64,000 bases of DNA from Apiotrichum sp. Y4204 (lineage: Eukaryota > Basidiomycota > Tremellomycetes > Trichosporonales > Trichosporonaceae). Positions 44,252 through 55,812 of the stretch are shown here, piece by piece. The position numbers and the translations under genes were made by a program. Position 1 is the first letter of the stretch. Each line of letters opens with the position of its first letter. The notes beneath the pieces were generated by a model. That model was not told the DNA's origin. It ran no database searches and was given only the letters and a program-made list of their open reading frames with translations. The stretch spans positions 555,153 to 619,152 of the forward strand of contig JAMYHL010000021.1 of assembly GCA_025531455.1 (NCBI GenBank), in the 5' to 3' direction.

Positions 44252-46624
44252 TTAGAGCTTGGCGGCGTTGTCGGCGCCGTCCATCATGGCGCGCATGTCG
44301 GTGGCGGCCTTGCGGAGCTCGGCGGCCATCTTCTTGGCGTCACCGTTCATGGTGGTGATGCCCCAGCAGAGCTTGTCGTCGTGGATGGCGTACGACATGC
44401 CGTAGCCGTCGGCGACGACCTCGCCGTAGCCCCAGCCGTCGAGGAACTTGGAGCCGAGGTTGGAAGTCGACATGAGCCAGTGCGACGACTTGGCAAAGAT
44501 GGGGTCCTTGAAGAAGGCGGGAACCTCCTCGCCCTCCTTGACGAGCATCTTGAGGCCGAAGAGGTGGCGGTCGACACCCTGGGCGTCGGCGGCCCAGGCA
44601 GAGTACTGGCCGTGGCGGGCGGCAGCGGCGCGGAGGCGCTTGGCACGCTCGGCGTCCGACATCTTGGGGTCCTCCATAGCCTCGACGAACGCGCGCGACT
44701 CGTTCGAGACGGTGCGGATGACCTCGGTACGGCCGTTGAGGAACTTGCGGGTCTGGCACGACTCGTAAGTGGTACCGAGGTGGCCCTTGAGGCGGTAGTA
44801 GGCAAGCTGCTTGACCATCTGCGACCAGGCGTCGGGCGAGACCTTGAACTTCTTGACAGTCGACTTGCCGTAGTCGGAGAAGGTGACCATCTCGAGGTCC
44901 TGCTTGCCCATGTCGGCGGCGAAGCCCTCACGCGACTTGTTGATAATGTCCTTCATCTTCTGGTCCATGTCGAACTTGACCTCGGTGGCCGAGAGCTGGC
45001 CCTTGGCCTGCTCCGAAGCCGGGAGCTCAAGCGGGATGACGCCCTTGTCGAGCGACGCGAGGATGAACTCGTTGAGACGGAGGGTCGGGGTGCCGTCAAG
45101 CATCGAGTCTGGATGTTAGAGTATGCCCAACGCAGTGCTGCTTTTACTCACGCTCGCCGTTGAAGCCCGACTCGCCGGCCTCGTCGATAATGAGCTGGTG
45201 CTTGTCGAACCAGCGGTTGCGGCCCTTGCCGACGGCGGAGGGGTCGAGGCCACCGGCCCAGTAGGACCAGGCGCGCTCAGTGTCGTTCTTGGGGATGGCC
45301 GACTTGTCGTCGAGGCAGACGAGAAGAATGGCCGAGTCAATGGCCTTGATGGCCTCCTTGTTGTTCGCCGAGATGGAGAGGAGGTGGTCGCGGGCGTCGG
45401 TCCAGACGTCACGGTTGTCGGCGCAGAGAACACCGAGGCCCGAGCCGGCGTGGGTGTCGCCCTCCTTCTTGATCTGCTCGAGGGCAGCGGCAATCTCCGA
45501 GGCGGAGCGGCCGCCGACCTCAAGCTTGAAGTAGCGGTCGTTGCGGAGGACAACAATGTGGTTCAGCTCCTTGGGGTAGGCGGTGGGGACGTCGGCGGGC
45601 TTGGTGGGCGTGCGCACAGCGTTGAAGAGGTACTTGTACGAGGCCATGCAGAGGGGGCCGGCCTTGCCCTTCTCGGGCTCGAGCTTCTCACTGATGTCAG
45701 CGATGCTGGTGCATGGAGAGGGATATTCCGGGAATGAGGAGGGACAGGCGCGTAAGGGTGGAAGTGTCATCCGGCGCACAGACCGAGCAGCGTGGGCCAT
45801 ACAGCCGGGCAGCGCATGCCGCGTCGTCCGGCGCCATCTGCTCCTGCAGTGATCCGTTCCTTCCGGCCGGCGATGACACGCTCGCATTACCGATTCCCGA
45901 AACAGTACACAGTCTAGTGCACAGAAGCATTGCGCGCATGACCGCATGGCCACATGGCGCGTATAGCACACGGCTAAGAGCACACCGTTCCAGCTCGCAC
46001 TAAGAAAAAAAAAGAAAAAGCAGCAAGCCGGAATTCGATGGGGATATCGCGCAACTGCGCTTCGGCTGGAGCCGGTGACGCCGAAACATCCAGTGACAAC
46101 CCGCAAAAAAAAAGTCCAGGACCCAGTGAAACTCCACATTCTGCCCATCCAAGTCCACGTCCATTCCGTCCCGGAAATGTATGTACTCACGAGTCGACGA
46201 GCTTCTTGAACTCGACAATGGCGCGGACGAGCTGGGCGGCACGCTCAGACTGCGAGGCGCCCTTGCCGAGGCCCTTCTTGTGGATGTAGAAGTAGTTGAC
46301 CTCGGGGACGATACGGCCGCGGTAGCCCATGTAGGCAATGTCGTTCCACCACTCGGAGAGCCACGAGGGCCTCTCGGCGGCGCGGTCCTCGAGACGCTTC
46401 TGGAGGGTCTGGCCCTGCTCGGACTGGGCAAACTCGCGGACGAGGCGGGCCGAGTCGGCGTACTCCTCGCGCGACTGGAGGGGGAGGATGGATTCGAGGT
46501 ACTTTGCGAGGGTGGAGGAGAGGCGGGGGACGGGGAGGTGGGGGATGGAGTCTTGCGAGGCGTAGAGCGGCTTGTCAGACTTGGCCTGGGCCGAAGCCGA
46601 GATGCGGCGGGCAGCGGGAGCCAT
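44252..46624 (-). CDS. CAT2: Carnitine O-acetyltransferase
   Basis: Transfers acetyl groups between CoA and carnitine, moving acetyl units from peroxisome and cytosol to mitochondria. Exons 46624-46191, 45690-45152 and 45108-44252 give 609 residues. An Arg/Ala/Ser N-terminus (MAPAARRISASAQAKSD) could be a mitochondrial presequence. LPHLPVPRL-type opening (IPHLPVPRLSSTLAKYL), SEWWNDIAYMGYRG, VEVGGRSA-type strand and RNRWFDKHQLIIDEAGESG lead to the catalytic His, whose codon is split C/AC by the second intron (GE-H-SMLDGTP). Later blocks are FSDYGKSTVKKFKVSPDA, YYRLKGHLGTTYESCQTR, GRTEVIRTVSNESRAF and DGYGMSYAIHDDKLCW, all typical of the family. It ends AKL, a peroxisomal PTS1 like that of yeast Cat2, so dual targeting is likely. 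The first intron is about 500 nt. Confidence 0.96.
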
Positions 46625-49028
46625 GGTGATCTGTGTGTGAGTGGTGTGGAGAAATCGACAAAGTGAAGATGGGAGATGTATCGGGCGCGCGATCACGGCA
46701 CGATGGGTTTTATCTTTCTGGGTGATCGGCGGAGTGTGGCAGGTTGGAGAGTTGGAGAGTTGGAGCAGACGGAGAAACGTACACGAGTAGCAGTAGCGCC
46801 GAGGCGGGAGGTGATGCGGGCCGAGCTGAGCATGGAGAGGGGGAGAGTTGGGGGCGCCGGGCGGAGCTACGTCGGCGGTTGGATCTTTATGGAAAACGCA
46901 AGAGGCAGCGAGACCAGGGGGGGTGGAAGCGGATTTATGGTTGGGGGAGGGGAGGAGGATGAGATGTGGAGAGCGAGTGCGGGGCAAAGTCACGTATAAG
47001 GGGGAGTATGACTGCTCTCGAGGCGTCGAGGCTCTTTACAGTGGGTGGATCTAAGGCGGGCAGCGCGGACCAGTGGTGGGCGAGAGGGAGAGGGAGGAGG
47101 AGAGCGACAGTGGTGGAGGCCAGAGCGGAGAGTGGAGGCCAAGTGCGGCACGGCACAGGGACAGTAGGGACGTCGAGCGAGATGATTTGCCGAGGCGTCT
47201 GTCGCCGAGAACTCTGGTGTACCAAATGAATGAACCACCTGTTTGCTTGCTCTTCAGCGCTTCAGCTGGACCAGGAGACAAAAGCCACAAGGCTCCGCGG
47301 CCCCGCAATGTGATCGATCTGGAGACGGGTAATTCTTGGGGCGGGGCTACAGATGCCGCCTGTCGAGGGCTGCAGGAACGGCACTTGGCTGTTGTTGTTG
47401 CTGGACGACCAGATTACGGCGGGTGGCGGGGTTTGTCCTTTGGAAATATAGGCGAGGTGGAGGTACGGGGCCACGGGGCGACGGAGGCACGGAGACACAG
47501 AGACACAGAGAGGTCGAGATCACAAGGCCTAGGCAGAGGTGCACGCGGTACGGTGTCGGCGGTGGGCTAGCGTTCTTTGGAAATGGGTGGCAACGGGTGC
47601 GTGTGCGGGCAAGTGTAATCTCCGGTAGACGTCTATCGGGCTATATATTCGGTCCGCGTGGGCATGGCTCACACATTGCATTCCGCGTTGTATATCCGCC
47701 TGCTCACCGTGCATCAAGCGGTCAGCGCTACCGACACCGATGAGCGCGATGCTGACGACGACCTGCGACCTGCGACCTGCGAGTGCAATCCTGCCAGGCC
47801 TGGGAGGTGCATACCCGAGACGCAGCCCGGCTAAAACGCCAAACTCTATCCGGCGGCAGAGTGTCGCTCGGAATCGTCGGCCGACTGGGAATCGGGACGA
47901 GGCGTTAAGCCGGCGATAACGGCCGCTTCGCGCTGCCAGCCAAGAATGATGATGGTTGATTGATGCAAGGTGCCTGTGGTCTCGTCTTTGTTCACCCCTG
48001 TGCACAAGCACGTTGGAGCACCTCTACGGTCGCGAACCCCGTGTTGCCCCGCGCATGCTGATCTGCCGCCGTGGTATGGTGTCGCACGGTAGCCTACGGG
48101 GCATGCCACGGGGAGACCACAACATTACAATGGACGACGCACTCCATCAACGTGTAGAATGTCGAAGCACTCAGTGCCCAATGCTAGGCATCCCAAAGAT
48201 CCAAAGAACAGGACTATCACGTGCCGACATCGGCATCTGCGCATCTAGGTCCGACGCGCTGTCTGCTGGGCTTCCATGCCGAGGTATCGTTGACCGCTAC
48301 CATCTGCCCATCTTGAGATCCTGAGAACTGGTGATCTCAATCAAGTGGGCATATGGCTTGGTACATCCGGAGCCAGCTGATATCCAGCCTCGGTTCTCCA
48401 AGTCAGTGGCGCCGCCTGTCGACGACCAGTGGGTCACAAGGTCACACGGGTCACAGGTCCATAAAGCCCACCGTCCGAAGTTAGACGATTCCGGGCTGCA
48501 CATGGCCGCCATCGCTCCCTCGGCCATCGAACGACGGCGTGTGATGATCGCCCGGGGATGCTACGTTCTTGATCACCGTAAGCTTCCTGCCGATCACCTC
48601 AACCTTGATGCCGGTTTTAGGGGATGGCGCAGATCGTGGATCAGCGTCCCATCCCGCTCAACCCGTCATGATCTGCAGGGGAACCCAGCGTTCTAGAGGA
48701 TCAGTGACCAGCGGATGTTGAGCTGTGGAATGGCAGAGATGCTGGAGATTGTGGAGAAACATCGGATAAAAATGACCCTGAGGAGACGGTTTCTAAGTCC
48801 TCAAGTCCTGGGGGTTTATATTCTAATAGAGGGAGGAGCATATAAACTGTGCTTCTCTCCTTCGCGTCGTTCGTTCCTCCCAGACGCGTCGTTTGCCACC
48901 TCTGGACAACACGAAAACAAAAAACCACACTTCCTCCATTCCACTCACTAACATACTCACACATCAACGCCCGCCTCCCAACTCCCTCCACGGCCCATAC
49001 TTCAGCGCCCACCATACCGCCAAAACCC
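46625..49028. other. 2.4-kb divergent upstream region of CAT2 and centrin
   Basis: Purine-rich on the plus strand next to CAT2 (46640-47110, many GGGGGAG and GAGAG units), with a GAGACACAGAGACACAGAG repeat at about 47492-47512. No gene is recognised. At the right end TATAAA (48841-48846) lies 188 bp upstream of the centrin ATG and is a good TATA box candidate. Confidence 0.5.
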
Positions 49029-49800
49029 ATGTCTGGCTTCCCCCGCGCGCGCCGCGCGCCGACCGCCCCCGCGCGTCCGGCACTCACGGACGAGCAGCGC
49101 GGCGAGGTCCGCGAGGCGTTCGAGCTCTTCGATACCGACAAGGACGGGTTTATTGATTACCACGAGCTGCGGATCGCGCTTCGCGCGCTCGGGTTTGTGC
49201 TCCGCAAACCGGAGGTGCTCAAGCTGCTGCGTGATCATGATCGCGGGGATGGGCTGATGAGCCTCGCGGACTTTGAGAAGATTAGTGAGTGGGGAAGGTG
49301 GTGTGTTGCGGTGGTGCAGCGTGCTTGAGTGTAGGGGCTGTCGTCTCGGGGACCGATCATCCTTACGATCACCACGCTCATAGGCAATGCAACACGCAAC
49401 ACGCAGTTTTCACCTCTGGACCCACTAACGCACAGTGACGGAGAAGATCCTCTCGCGCGATCCGATGGACGAGCTGCGCCGCGCATTCGCGCTGTTCGAC
49501 GACGACCACACCGGAAAAATCAGTCTTAAGAACCTCCGCCGGGTGGCCAAAGAGCTTGGCGAGCATCTCGGCGACGAGGAGCTGTGAGTGAGGCAGGGCG
49601 AGTGGTGCTGTGACTTCCAGCTACAAGACGTCCATCGCTCAGCTGGCGATTTCGCGCCGCTCCCGCTCTACTGCCCAGCTGCGAACTGCTCTTTATGAAG
49701 CTGACTCTCCAGACAGGCGATGATTGACGAGTTTGACATGGACGGCGACGGCGAGATCAGCCAGGAGGAGTTTATCGCCATCATGCTCGACGGCGAGTAG
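49029..49800 (+). CDS. CDC31: Centrin (Cdc31-type EF-hand protein)
   Basis: Ca2+-binding protein of the spindle pole body and nuclear-export or repair complexes. Exons 49029-49284, 49436-49583 and 49713-49800 give 163 residues, the usual centrin length. A short basic N-terminus ([11 protein letters not shown]) is followed by [23 protein letters not shown], read as the centrin helix plus EF1 loop [14 protein letters not shown]2 ([14 protein letters not shown]) has an irregular loop and probably does not bind Ca2+. EF3 is [12 protein letters not shown], and EF4 is [13 protein letters not shown], a full consensus loop. [10 protein letters not shown] is typical of centrin rather than calmodulin. 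A missing first-base shift would break EF4; the acceptor at 49711-49712 restores [14 protein letters not shown]. It is convergent with the lipase gene (204 bp). Confidence 0.93.
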
Positions 49801-50004
49801 TCCCAGCTGCAGCAGTTTGGTCCTTTGGGAGTAGTAGGAGAGGCGACCGACGCGCGCCGCAATATCTGGCAGATCTTGCTCTCCAGATGATATCCGTAGG
49901 GGCCATGACCCGATGTAAGTTTGTATATTGCCTCTGGTCACGACAACAATGTGCATAGTCTATAAAGCGGGCGATCTACGCCCGGGGGAGGTCTAATCTG
50001 GAAT

Positions 50005-51801
50005 CTACTGTTCCTCGGGGTATTTTGGCCGTGTCGACTCGATGTCATCTGGGAGCGTTAGTAACCGCATTGACAATGTCCCCTCTTCCGCCAGACTCAC
50101 CGACAAACGACTCGTACGCCCACTCGACGGCCTCTGCTGCCCAGTAAAAGTCGCAGTGCTCGCTCTTGTCGATACACGTGACCTTGATGACGTTGACGTC
50201 CTTTTCCTTTGCCGCGAGGCGCTCGAGCAGCGGCTCAGTGAGCACAAGCAGGTCGCGGCCGCCGTGGTAGATGGATAGCGGGGGGAAGCGGTCGTCGTAC
50301 CACCTGTCGAGCGAGTCGTCGAGCGTACACTTGCGGTCTGCAAAGCCGCCCTTGCCGCACCACCAGAAAATGGACGCCGAGGAGACGGGCGTCGGCGTAA
50401 AGCGGAACATTTTGGTTTTGCGCCGCTTGAGCCAGTTTGCGTCCGTCCAGCTAAACAGGAACGCAAACATGATGTAGCCCATCCTCGCAAACGGCCACGC
50501 AGGGCAGTAGTCGTACGCGTACCGCATCAGCGGGATAAAGTCCAGAACGCCAAAAAAGCGTTTCCACGTCGTCCATTCGAGGCGCGACAGGGTAGTAAAC
50601 GGGAATCCGGTGGTGAGTGGGCCGGCGTACACTGCGGGCGCGAGCGCGATGAACACCGACATTTTCTTGCCAAGATTCGGTACCATGCCCAGGGAGAGCG
50701 AAATGAACGTCAGGCCGTTGCCCTGCGAGTGGCCCATGAACGCAATCTTGTCGTAGCCCGTTTCCTTGCAGACGTGGTCAACCATCGCCGGCAGGTCGTA
50801 CATTGCAAGATCCCGGATTGTCCAGTCTGAGCATTAGCATTGCGTTAATCAAGTCAGACAGCTACGCACCCCAGAAACGCGGGTCACTGCGCGAGTAGCT
50901 GCGGTGGCCCATGTCAAAGATACCACGCGTGTTGCCGAGGTACACCTGATATCCCTTTCTTGTGAGCCAGAACGCGAGCGAGCGGTCCTCAGAGGTGATA
51001 AACGAGCCAGACGACTGGAAGAGACCGTGGAGGATCAGGATCGGGAAGCCGCCTGCTGTCAGATACACGTTCCAATATTCTGTAACGCACCGCGTCCATC
51101 AGCGCGCGGCTGAGCCTCGGGGTCGATCACGCGGTGCATCCTAACGTCAGCCTCGTGTTGTGTTTGTGAGCCTGTACACACCGCAAGAAATAGCCGTCCT
51201 CGGTCTCGACAGTCTGGTTCTCGATATCGAGGCCAATCTGGCGGGCATAGTCGCGCGGCTCCTTAGTGACCTTGCGCCCCTCGCGGCGCCAGTACTTGGC
51301 ATTGTCCCACGCGTACTTGGGATCTCTTGTGCGGCTGAATAGCTTCGGGATGGCGTACAGTGCCTCGGCCGCCAGTGCCCACATGACGACGCCAACAAGG
51401 AAGAAGGTGGATAGGAAGAACGAGATGCCCTGGTTGATGGCGAGGACGATGTGATGTCCTATCGTCATCGGCTCGTGCGGCGCCGGCGAGTACGTGGTGA
51501 GGGAGAGCGGGGGGAAGGTGGGCCGGAGGAGGTGCTGCGACGGCGTGCCGATGCGGTCAATGAATATGCGACGGAGAATGCCGCGATTTGCGTTACCGTT
51601 GCCGTTCATGCTCGTCGTCGACGCCGCAGACGACGAGCGCGAGATGGGCGGCGGGATCTCGGCGGCTCGGTGCGGCTTGGGTGCGAGGAGTGGAATCGAG
51701 GACTTGGTGTCGTCGTGGAAGAGCGGCCCGGTCGTGAAGTCTGGTGTCTGCACCTCGCCGCCCCGGAGGGCGGCGATGCGCGCAACAGGCGAGGTGGTCA
51801 T
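50005..51801 (-). CDS. AB-hydrolase lipase, steryl-ester/TAG hydrolase type
   Basis: Membrane-anchored alpha/beta hydrolase of the acid-lipase family (yeast Tgl1/Yeh1/Yeh2), which hydrolyses steryl esters or triacylglycerol on lipid droplets or the ER/plasma membrane. Five exons, 51801-51182, 51140-51091, 51055-50870, 50826-50101 and 50048-50005, give 541 residues. A disordered N-terminus is followed by a membrane segment (ISFFLSTFFLVGVVMWALAA), then QIGLDIENQTVETEDGYFL (the AB-hydrolase-associated N-terminal motif). The catalytic fold has FPILILHGLFQSSGSFI (oxyanion HG), YLGNTRGIFDMGH, DLPAMVDHVCKETGYDKI and the nucleophile elbow FMGHSQGN. The acid Asp lies near YHGGRDLLVL, and the His is in KSEHCDFYW. 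The small C-terminal exon adds DDIESTRPKYPEEQ. Confidence 0.9.
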
Positions 51802-54698
51802 GGGCGGCGGTGGAGCCGGCCGGTGGGTGGGTGGATGTGCGAACGCGGTCGTACGAGGATGGGGATAACGGCGCGTCGGTGGTGGTATCAAACGGCGGGG
51901 TGTGAGATAAAGCGATGAGGAATGATCCCTCGCCGCAATTGGTATGTAAAGCGAAGAGCGAGGAGTCGAGCGATAAAGCAACTAATGTTCTCGGTGTCGA
52001 GTCTTGCCCCCCGTCTTGGTGTTCGTGTTGGTGGAGGCCAAAAGATGTGTTTGAATGGTGTGGATGTGGATGGAGCCAGGCAAAAGTGGTGCCAAGAGTG
52101 TTTATGGATCGGTGTGGCTGCGGCTGCGCGGGGAAGGTGGCGTGTGGCGTCAGACGAGGACTGGCAGGCAGGATAGCCAAGGAAGCCAGAGGACTTTTTC
52201 CCCTGTACTAAAATTGATGTGCGCGCGAGTCCTTCCTCTCCTCAGGCGAGCAGAGCTGAGGGAGATGTGTCAGGGCGCGCAGTTTCCCAGCGGGTCAGGG
52301 ATGCCAAAAGGGCCCGGTCTGCGCGGGGACCTCTTCGTTGCTTCGTGTGTACTTCGATCACAAAGAGGCACGGGCAAGGGGGCGAACAGTGCGCAAAGCG
52401 CAGATCCCGAGTAGCTGCGAGTAGCCGGACCTGGGATGGAATCGTCGGGACTAGAGAACGGCGACGAGCAGCCGCACAATGGTGGTGGCAAATAAAAGCG
52501 AGGTGAAGAGTAAATTCGAATGGATGGAGCCGCCATCCTCAATGAAAGCCCCGAGAATAATAACAAGTCGGCGGAGAAATGTTTTGCTCGAAAAAATAGA
52601 GTTTGCGCGGGGGTGATGTGGAGTGGGAAGTGGTATTGGCGGCGGTATGCGCTATGCAGAGCGCATCGAGCGCAGAGCTTGAGAGGATCAGACGATGGAA
52701 CGATGCACACGTGCTCCCAGGCACGCATGACGAGAGAAAGCCCGCATGGAAACCAACAAACCCCATGCTGGTCCAGCTCGCCATCGGGGGCCTTGTCTCG
52801 GCCTGTTCTTACTGCATGTTGAGTTCTCACTGCGCACTCGATCTCTGATCGCTGAGCTACTCGGTGCTGGAAATTCTCCACGATGCGGCCAGCAGCAGTG
52901 ACGCTGCCCAGGTCCTACCCAACGCGCTGCACCACCCGGAAAGCGCGGATCCATACTCTATTGGCTATAGATAACTCTGCCAAGGCTATATGGTCGTCAA
53001 TGGCGCAGTCGGACTTGGACTGCGGCCGTGTGATGCAATATCGACATCCATCAGCATCATAGCGGGACAACACTCGCGACAGTTCCGCCGCAGATCCACA
53101 TGCGAAAGTAGCATCCGTGACCATTCCTACACGGTACAGCATGCACTGCCGGCGCCTCGAACACCCGCGCCACATACCTGGAACCGGCATCATCGTCGTT
53201 GGCGTGGCGGCGTCGGACTCACAGCGCAGACGTTGGTTGCCGGGGTCTGCTCCGTCCAATCCGAGAGTCATGGTCGATCCACTCAGTTCGCGACCGTGTC
53301 TCCAAACTTAGCTACAGGCACCGCGGGAACGGTCGGCCTATAACTTGTGTCCAGGAGGACGGTTTTGGTTGCAGTATCAAGTGCTAGATTTGTGCAGAGC
53401 TGCGGCGCGTCGGCGTCGATAAGCCCGTACCGGGTTTTGCGATGGGGAGCCTCGGCGTCGCGCCAGTCTCGTCAGTCTCGTTGTGGTGCGGGTTGATGGC
53501 CGCTTCACGCGCAATGTGGGCACTTCCAAGTTAGACTCATTTGACTCCTCCTCTTTCGTATCCTATTCCCGTCTTTGTAGTCCTCAGGGACGAGCGACAG
53601 CTCCACGGCTGCTGTTCCCTCCATCGCCAGTAGGGTAGCTAGGGGCTTTATACGTTGCGGTGACGGGTAGCAGGCTAGGGGGAAGACAGATGATTAGGAT
53701 CAATAAGCTTCCGATTTCGGGAGCAAGTTAGAATAGAATGTTTAGATATAGAATGAAGATGTTTTCGACGTCCCATGTCGTCGGGTGCGTTTCTCGTCCG
53801 GACAGCGATCGGAAACGTACTCACCGAGTCCTCATCCGCCTCGTCTTGTGGGATTGGTCGGGGATGAGCTTCGAGACGCTCGTCCTTCCGCCGGCAGAGC
53901 CTTCAGTGGTGTACTATGACAATCTGCCGCCGAGCCTTCGGCAAGCGACAACAGGTGACGTGCGTGGCGGCTGATGTGATCCAATGACCCCAACTCGACA
54001 AACAACCGCACAGTCTCTCCGCGCCCTCCGACGGAGTAGAGATGCGGGGAGACGACGACAGCGCGCGGGTGTCGACAGGATGCGAGGGGCGTAGCCGAAT
54101 CGACAACCTCGGGATATGTGGGTGGTACAGTACCTCGGCCCCTCGGTACCTCGGTCCACTAGGGTGCCACATATGACATGCTTAAATGCTTGTTGAGATA
54201 TGCGCAGAATCAGAAGCAGAGCCAGCTGAGCCGCGCAATCATCACCCCATACAGGATGGACAGGATACCACGCCCCCCGGTCCCATGACGGCGGAACGGA
54301 TGCCAACAAGTTGGGGGGCGCCGTTACCGGGTTCCCAGACCTCTAAAGCTTCCAAGCTTCCAAGCTTCCGAGCTTTCGAGCTTCAGCTTCTGAGAACTGG
54401 GTCGGGCGACACATAACCTCGTCAAGCATGTCACGGTCGCATCACATGTGACGCCCGGTGGCACCAACAGCCGTGCGATTCTGCGACCGACTCGTGGTCA
54501 TCCCCATCCGAGATGCACAGCCCCGAGCGGAGCTCGCTGCCCACCCGCACACATCCGCATCCGGTGATGTATACATGAACCGGGCGTTTGGCCGCTCTCG
54601 CACAGATGTATAAAGTCGGGTGATCGGGTGAATAGCAGCCTCTTCGCGTGACGAGAATTCCCCTATCCCCTTTCCCCCAGCTCACATCTCGGTACATT
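51802..54698. other. 2.9-kb divergent region between the lipase and the lectin gene
   Basis: No gene that I can support; the longest open frame (minus, 52270-52881) is Pro/Ser/Cys-rich, has no motif and no ATG-anchored exon structure. A repeated AAGCTTCCA/GAGCTTTCGAGCTTC stretch lies at about 54348-54392. TATAAA at 54609-54614 lies 85 bp upstream of the lectin ATG and is a likely TATA box. Confidence 0.45.
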
Positions 54699-55356
54699 AT
54701 GTTCGCCACCACAGTCTCGGCCCTCCTCCTCGTCGCGGGCGCGCTCGCGGCGCCCTGCGAACCGACTCCGGGCACGCGGCGCATCCAGATCCACCCCCGC
54801 GGCCACCCGGACCTCTGCCTCGCGATCGAGGACGCGCCCTGGCCGTGGAAGTGGGGCCAGTGGCCTCTCATGTGGGTAAACGCTTAGAAATGGGCTGACC
54901 GCAGCCGGCCGTGCAAGGACGAGCGCGGGTACATCTGGACGGTGGGGCCGGACGTCGGCGGCGACCTTGTCAACGGCGGGCAGGTGCGGATTGAAGGCAC
55001 CAATTGGTGCTTGAACGGCGGGACCGGTGAGTACTGTTCCGCCAGTGTTGTTCTTATGGCAGTATACAACTCGGGGTTCCACCCGCGGAACGGAAAACAC
55101 GTGCTGCTCGCTTCGTGCTCCAGCCCAGCCCTCAACCGCGTCAACACGTGGTGGTTTGAGAACGGCGCGTTCAAGTACGTCGACAAGTGTGAGTTTCTGT
55201 CTGGGTACCTGCGTGTGGGAGAGGGGATCACGGCTGACGGCAGTCTTCTGTATGGACCGCGAGAACGGTAGTCTCGAGGAGAGCGGCAAGGTCCAGGTCT
55301 GGCAGTGCGCCGAGGGAAACCCCAACCAGCAGTGGGACGTCGAGTACTTTTCGTGA
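54699..55356 (+). CDS. Secreted ricin-B-fold (beta-trefoil) lectin-like protein
   Basis: Probable extracellular carbohydrate-binding protein; no catalytic domain is attached. Four exons (54699-54871, 54905-55026, 55063-55188, 55244-55356) give 177 residues. A signal peptide (MFATTVSALLLVAGALAAP) is followed by one trefoil-like module with repeated short blocks: RIQIHPRGHPDLCLAIED, GQVRIEGTNWCLNGG, KHVLLASCSS with WWFENGAFKY, and VQVWQCAEGNPNQQWDV, the last being the QxW motif typical of the fold. Cysteines pair one per block, as usual. It sits after a TATA box, suggesting regulated expression. Family level is clear; ligand and role are unknown. Confidence 0.8.
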
Positions 55357-55812
55357 AGAAGAACTGGCAGAGCTTTAAAGGACGATGGTTGAAAGGACAA
55401 TGCTATAAAGATTATGGTAGTGTGATGGAATTATGCGAACGCGGACTGGTCGCGACGAAGTCTGTGCGGAGGTCGGTTGTGGTTGGCGAGTTTTGAGAGC
55501 TTGGTCACAAGATGACAATCACTCGACACTCAACAGTCCATCGCAAAGCTCGTTTCTCGTTCTGCATATCGCCAACGCCAAACGGTTTCGACGTTCATGT
55601 TCACGCGCTCACCATCAAAATGCCACTCGCCACCACTTCCAAAGATTACATAACTCCAATCGTCATCGCCGAAATGGCTGGTCAGGGCAATCCAGGCAAA
55701 ATCCAGGGCTCATTCCGCACCAGAGCACCACGGCACAATGTTGGGTGGCAAAAATCCCATATCCACTGTCTACATCCACTCCAACTCGTGTCGTCTCCTC
55801 TCATCCCACAAA
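55357..55812. other. Spacer between lectin and membrane-protein genes
   Basis: It should hold the lectin 3' UTR and the promoter of the next gene. No feature is recognised; ORFs here overlap those of the neighbour. Confidence 0.45.

Noticed and set aside
44108..45163. 351-residue plus-strand open frame across carnitine acetyltransferase
   Set aside because: It is antisense to a clearly recognised exon, with low-complexity Leu/Val/Gly/Glu composition and no motif.
52270..52881. 203-residue minus-strand ORF in the lipase/lectin gap
   Set aside because: No recognisable domain; Pro/Ser/Cys-rich composition, overlapping open frames on both strands and no exon structure.
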